In this document: in pieces, positions 60,555 through 64,000 of the stretch | Numbering within the stretch: position 1 is the first letter of the stretch | Layout: every line of letters begins with the position of its first letter | NCBI GenBank assembly: GCA_016841525.1 | Contig: JAENYZ010000006.1 | Coordinates: 1 to 64,000 of the forward strand | From: Anaerolineaceae bacterium | GTDB taxonomy: Bacteria > Chloroflexota > Anaerolineae > Anaerolineales > Anaerolineaceae | Direction of reading: 5' to 3' | DNA length: 64,000 bases | Notes under the pieces: generated by a model | The model's input: the letters and a program-made list of their open reading frames with translations, nothing else | Databases searched by the model: none | What the model was told of the DNA's origin: nothing | Translations under genes and position numbers: made by a program

Positions 60555-61711
60555 ATAAAAGCTTCGAATTTGTCACTTCTGAAAAAATTGTTTTTGGTAA
60601 TGGTTCAATTGCTCAAGTAAAGGAATCAGCACAAGAATTTGGACAGAAGGTGCTGCTGGTCTGCGGCAGCGGTTCTGTGCCAATGGAAAAACTGATCAAC
60701 TTTCTGGATGAAGGGAATTTAGCTTACGAGATCTTTCGGGTCGAGGGCGAGCCAAATATTTCAACAATTGAAGATGGTCTTTTACGGGCAAAATCTTCTG
60801 GGAGCACATTTGTCATTGGTTATGGAGGTGGGTCTGTCCTTGATACGGCCAAAGCAATTTCAGCGATGATGACCAACCCGGGTGAGGTGATGGAATACCT
60901 TGAAGTCATCGGTGGAGGGAAAAAGATCGTCAATTCGCCTGCCCCAATGATTGCAATTCCAACAACTGCTGGGACCGGGACTGAGGTTACCCGTAATGCT
61001 GTGATAGCCTCTGAGGTTCATCATGTCAAGGTCAGCATGCGCAGCCCCTTAATGATCCCAAAACTTGCTATTGTAGACCCAGAATTGACCATAACCATGC
61101 CGCCTTCGGTGACAGCGAGTACGGGAATGGATGCATTGACCCAGGTCTTTGAAGGGTATGTTTCTAATAAAGCCAACCCTATGACGGATGCACTGGCAAA
61201 AGAGGGCATTCTCAGGGGAAGCAGGGCTTTATTGAACGCCTATCAAAATGGCAACGATATGCGATCCAGGTATGATATGTCGTTGACGAGCCTATTTGGC
61301 GGCATTGTTTTAGGGAACAGCGGATTGGGTGCAGTACATGGCTTTGCAGGACCCATTGGGGGCATGTTCAATGCGCCGCATGGTGCGATTTGTGCGAGCC
61401 TTCTGCCTGCTGTTATGAAATTCAATGCGCTTGAGATTTCACGACGGGCGGATATGGCGCTTGTTCAGAAAAAGTTTGTCGAAATTGCGCAATGGATTAC
61501 TGGCAAACCTGATGCCAGTCTTGACGAGGGGATTGCCTGGATTGAGAATTTAGCGAAGCAATTAAACATCCCCGGATTAAAGGCTATTGGGATTAAGAAA
61601 GAAGATTTTGGAAGCATCATTGAAAAGGCCAGTGTTTCGTCAAGTATGCGGAAAAACCCTGTTAAATTGGAAACCGATACTTTGCTGCAGATTTTAGAAG
61701 AAGCTTATTAA
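60545..61711 (+). CDS. Iron-containing alcohol dehydrogenase-like oxidoreductase
   Basis: The 388 residues have the N-terminal NAD(P) domain ([20 protein letters not shown], GGGSxxD motif) and [23 protein letters not shown]. The metal domain is [29 protein letters not shown] and [13 protein letters not shown]. The first metal His of the DALTH pattern is Gln here. That occurs in some members, so metal type and activity are uncertain. It reduces an aldehyde or ketone or oxidises an alcohol. It is coupled to the ABM gene and ends at a terminator (61714-61740). Confidence 0.9.
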   Translation: MALDKSFEFVTSEKIVFGNGSIAQVKESAQEFGQKVLLVCGSGSVPMEKLINFLDEGNLAYEIFRVEGEPNISTIEDGLLRAKSSGSTFVIGYGGGSVLDTAKAISAMMTNPGEVMEYLEVIGGGKKIVNSPAPMIAIPTTAGTGTEVTRNAVIASEVHHVKVSMRSPLMIPKLAIVDPELTITMPPSVTASTGMDALTQVFEGYVSNKANPMTDALAKEGILRGSRALLNAYQNGNDMRSRYDMSLTSLFGGIVLGNSGLGAVHGFAGPIGGMFNAPHGAICASLLPAVMKFNALEISRRADMALVQKKFVEIAQWITGKPDASLDEGIAWIENLAKQLNIPGLKAIGIKKEDFGSIIEKASVSSSMRKNPVKLETDTLLQILEEAY

Positions 61712-61713
61712 AA

Positions 61714-61740
61714 ATACAGCCCGGAATTACCGGGCTGTAT
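61714..61740. terminator. Terminator between the Fe-ADH and degV-type genes
   Basis: ATACAGCCCGG (61714-61724) pairs perfectly over 11 bp with CCGGGCTGTAT (61730-61740), with a 5-nt loop. It may serve both convergent genes. Confidence 0.8.
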
Positions 61741-61761
61741 GCATAATTTGTAACGTTCACA

Positions 61762-62604
61762 TCAGACAGATTTGAAGAAACTCACCTCAATCACACCAGG
61801 TCCCGCATGCACAACAATTGCAGGTGGAACGACATAAATAGGTATAGCTTCGATATTCAGGGCTTTTGCTAATTCAGCTGCTAATTTTGTTGCGCGTTCT
61901 TCTCCTCCGCAGTGACTTACCGTGATGTGTGAAATTTCGCCTTTGGGACACTCTTCCAAAACAAGTTCCTTAAGGCGGTTCAACGCTTTTGCGGAGGTGC
62001 GTTGTTTTTCAATTGCATTCACTTTTCCATCAAGTAAGCCCAGGATGGGTTTCATCTGTAATACACTGCCTAACAAATACGAGGCATTTCCGATTCGCCC
62101 ACCTTTGTGTAAGTATTCAAGAGTGTCAACTAAAAAGTAAACAACTTCCCGCTGGCTCAAATCTTTAATTTTTTGAACAATTACATCTGCAGGCAAGCCT
62201 TCATCTGCCCATTTTTTTGCCATCTTGACCAGGACACCTAATCCACCAGCAACCGTGCGAGTATCAATAATGTGGACATCGGCGTCCGGAACATTTTCGG
62301 CAGCAATTTCTGCTGACCTGAATGTGCCGCTGAGGTCTTTTGAAGGCGTCGGGATGATAATGGCTTCCCCTGCCTCAGCATAGGCTTCAAATAAAGGTTC
62401 ATAAAGCGCTGGGGGTGGGGCAGCAGTTTTTGGGAGGTCTTTTGCCTTCTGTAAATTAGAAAGAAAGGTGGGTGTGTCGATTTCTGTGTCATCTCGATAA
62501 GGTTCATCATTAAAAATGATGATCTGTGGGATAACATCGACTCCTAGCATACTTAATTCATCGAGCGGCAAGCCGCAGGTGGTGTCTGCAATGATTTTTG
62601 TCAT
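61762..62604 (-). CDS. DegV-family fatty-acid-binding protein
   Basis: I start at MTKIIADTTCGLPLDEL (280 residues), because TAGGAGAATT lies upstream; an upstream ATG would add a non-homologous stretch. Family features are IADTTCGLP at the N-terminus, PKTAAPPPALYEPLF (the TSQPS-like ligand loop), IIIPTPSKDLSGTFRSAEIAA and VYFLVDTLEYLHKGGRIG. DegV/FakB proteins hold a fatty acid for phosphorylation by FakA. No FakA gene is in the window. Both fatty-acyl-binding segments (SGT and RIG) are intact. Confidence 0.93.
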   Translation of the reverse strand: MTKIIADTTCGLPLDELSMLGVDVIPQIIIFNDEPYRDDTEIDTPTFLSNLQKAKDLPKTAAPPPALYEPLFEAYAEAGEAIIIPTPSKDLSGTFRSAEIAAENVPDADVHIIDTRTVAGGLGVLVKMAKKWADEGLPADVIVQKIKDLSQREVVYFLVDTLEYLHKGGRIGNASYLLGSVLQMKPILGLLDGKVNAIEKQRTSAKALNRLKELVLEECPKGEISHITVSHCGGEERATKLAAELAKALNIEAIPIYVVPPAIVVHAGPGVIEVSFFKSV

Positions 62605-62697
62605 AATAAATTCTCCTAGGTAGATAAATAAATGAATAGCATGATTATAACGTAATTCAATTCTCACTTCTTGCTTGTTTTACAATAATTGAATTAC

Positions 62698-64000
62698 TTA
62701 TCTTGAGATGATTAAGAAGATTTTCAAGATCCTTGTTTGGGTTAATAGTTTACTTAAATTTTGTCTTGCTGTGTTTACCTGGTTAATCGATAAGGATCCA
62801 CGCGAATAAATGCCTTGAATATAAAGGTCCGTAATATTTTGTATATTTTTATTAATCAGGCGAATTAGCTGTTGACCCAATCGTGAGGATTGTTGTTTGT
62901 TGAGAAAGTCAACAATGTCTTGTTGAAGCTCGAGAGGTGTGATTGATGGCTTTGGCGAGATATAAACACCTGTCAGGTGCCTTTTCATCCTCTGGTAAAT
63001 CTTCTCTATTTGATGATTTAATTGTAACTTTCTTGTTTTTGATGTTGAGAGTCTGTACCATATAAATCCTGCAACCAGTAGAACAATAATGCTTCCAGCC
63101 AGGATTAACAAATTTAACCAAATTGAGCTTTCTTCATTCACCATATCACCAGGATCATTTTCATTTGGGACCGTCAGCGGGTAATCGGTGTAAGTGTCCC
63201 ATGAAAAAGGAATGAGGCTGGTTGTCGGCTCAAAAGGCACCCACCCGTAAGGGGGGATGTAAATCTCAGGCCAGGCATGGGCATTTTCTTCCGTGACTAC
63301 GAACATTTGCCTGGCATAATCATATTGTCCGGTTGCATAACCAACTACGATTCGGGCTGGAATATTTGCCGCTCGGGATAAAATAACCATTGCACTCGCG
63401 AAATAATCACAATATCCCTTCTGTAAATCAAAAAGAAAATAATCCACCACATCAATATTCGGATTTGGCGTAGGAATATCCAAGGTGTATTCAAATTGAC
63501 GCAAATATGATTCAATTGCTTTAGCTTTATCATAGGTGGTGCTGGAATCTTTTGTAATGGTTGACGCGAGTTCATAAATGCGTGCTGGCAATTCCTCAGG
63601 TATTTGAAGGTAAGTTTTTAGAAATTCTTCAGGATCAGTTCCGGTTGTTTGACGCAGTTCTTCTTCAGATACAAGCAGGACAGGAGAATTAACCTCGTAA
63701 GACAGAGCATTTATTTGACCAGAAAAATATTCATTTGTTACGACACGCCAGCCGGTATTGACCCTGTGATCAACCGTTTGCGGGATACCTGAAGCATAAA
63801 GAGTTTCTGATGCAGTATTTGATTTATTAATTTTTAGGTTGAGAAGGCGTGAATGATTTAAATCTGCAATTTTTATGATTTCATTCTCAGAAAAAGTCTT
63901 CGTTGCAATTTCAGTGTTTGTCCAACCATTTCCTGTATATGTATCGTATGAACGTCCAAACCAATAATATTTTGGCAGGCTGCTGTTGAAATCAATCTCA
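62698..64000 (-). CDS. Transglutaminase-like protein (DUF3488/TgpA type), partial
   Basis: The frame is open from the right edge (64000) to the stop at 62698, so the gene is incomplete at its 5' end. TTG 63591 is internal and not the start. Visible upstream are YYWFGRSYDTYTGNGW and LRQTTGTDPEEFLKTYLQIP. The transglutaminase core follows: KGYCDYFASAMVILSRAANIPARIVVGYATG (catalytic Cys), ENAHAWPEIYIPPYGWVPFEPT (catalytic His). Then come a membrane helix (WLNLLILAGSIIVLLVAGFIWYRL) and a DUF4129-like cytoplasmic tail (ITPLELQQDIVDFLNKQQ). The missing N-terminus would hold more helices. Confidence 0.88.
   Translation of the reverse strand, partial: EIDFNSSLPKYYWFGRSYDTYTGNGWTNTEIATKTFSENEIIKIADLNHSRLLNLKINKSNTASETLYASGIPQTVDHRVNTGWRVVTNEYFSGQINALSYEVNSPVLLVSEEELRQTTGTDPEEFLKTYLQIPEELPARIYELASTITKDSSTTYDKAKAIESYLRQFEYTLDIPTPNPNIDVVDYFLFDLQKGYCDYFASAMVILSRAANIPARIVVGYATGQYDYARQMFVVTEENAHAWPEIYIPPYGWVPFEPTTSLIPFSWDTYTDYPLTVPNENDPGDMVNEESSIWLNLLILAGSIIVLLVAGFIWYRLSTSKTRKLQLNHQIEKIYQRMKRHLTGVYISPKPSITPLELQQDIVDFLNKQQSSRLGQQLIRLINKNIQNITDLYIQGIYSRGSLSINQVNTARQNLSKLLTQTRILKIFLIISR

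Noticed and set aside
62698-63591. Transglutaminase gene starting at TTG 63591
   Set aside because: The frame is open without stops to the window edge and the upstream residues match the family, so the codon is internal.

Overview
The window looks like chromosomal DNA of a low-to-moderate GC Chloroflexota bacterium, most probably class Anaerolineae. This is inferred from protein content and not from a marker gene search. The pointers are an FhaA/FhaB/RodA-PbpA type cell-wall cluster, a long multi-GAF SpoIIE phosphatase, a lamin-tail protein beside dnaX, a conserved-looking four-helix membrane protein, a DUF333 lipoprotein, a GH13 lipoprotein and an archease-RtcB pair. Genes are densely packed on both strands, except for one AT-rich accessory stretch at about 9.8-18.3 kb.

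Layout. 1-0.3 kb: intergenic repeat cluster. 0.3-4.2 kb (minus): flavodoxin, then the operon lamin-tail protein, dnaX, ybaB/ebfC, recR. 4.5-6.3 kb (minus): HicB-like/DinB-like protein, an unlisted 27-residue membrane protein with a strong RBS and its own terminator, and a phosphoribosyltransferase. 6.6-9.7 kb (plus): alkylguanine methyltransferase, era, a YhhN-type membrane protein, and a membrane protein whose consensus promoter contains a perfect LexA-type (Cheo box) palindrome. 9.7-18.3 kb: a tRNA(CAT) gene, then an AT-rich island with cupin and small membrane proteins, a structured inverted-repeat element, a TPR gene broken by one in-frame stop, two decayed copies of a small phage-type gene flanking it, a large secreted propeller-like protein and long empty spacers. 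18.3-34.3 kb: DUF333 lipoprotein, a protein with a possible Fe-S loop, GH13 lipoprotein, purine nucleoside phosphorylase, a 7TM-GAF sensor, S1 protein, FtsK, phospholipid synthase, Lgt, MBL hydrolase, HNH nuclease, LiaF-like protein and TyrS.

34.4-39.1 kb (minus) holds the most interesting operon: fhaA-like, fhaB-like, mtnP, and a RodA/FtsW-PBP2 fusion. In the fusion the glycosyltransferase half keeps its conserved residues but all three transpeptidase motifs are lost. A palindromic -10 element separates it from the divergent archease-rtcB RNA-repair pair. 41-49.6 kb: PHP protein, secG, orphan peptide-binding protein, cobalamin adenosyltransferase, DUF554 protein, DsbA-like protein, acetyltransferase, double-HTH regulator, amidohydrolase. 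49.6-52.1 kb (minus): parB, parA, PfkB kinase. 52.3-58.7 kb: a ParB-like/universal stress fusion and a STAS / HATPase / GAF-SpoIIE partner-switching module. 58.8-64 kb: radC, rluA, an ABM monooxygenase plus Fe-ADH, DegV, and a transglutaminase protein running off the right edge.

Functional themes are DNA replication and repair, cell-wall synthesis under FHA (phosphothreonine) control, purine and methylthioadenosine salvage, RNA repair and stress signalling. Nothing was computed. Domain calls rest on motif reading, and residue positions are approximate unless a motif is counted.
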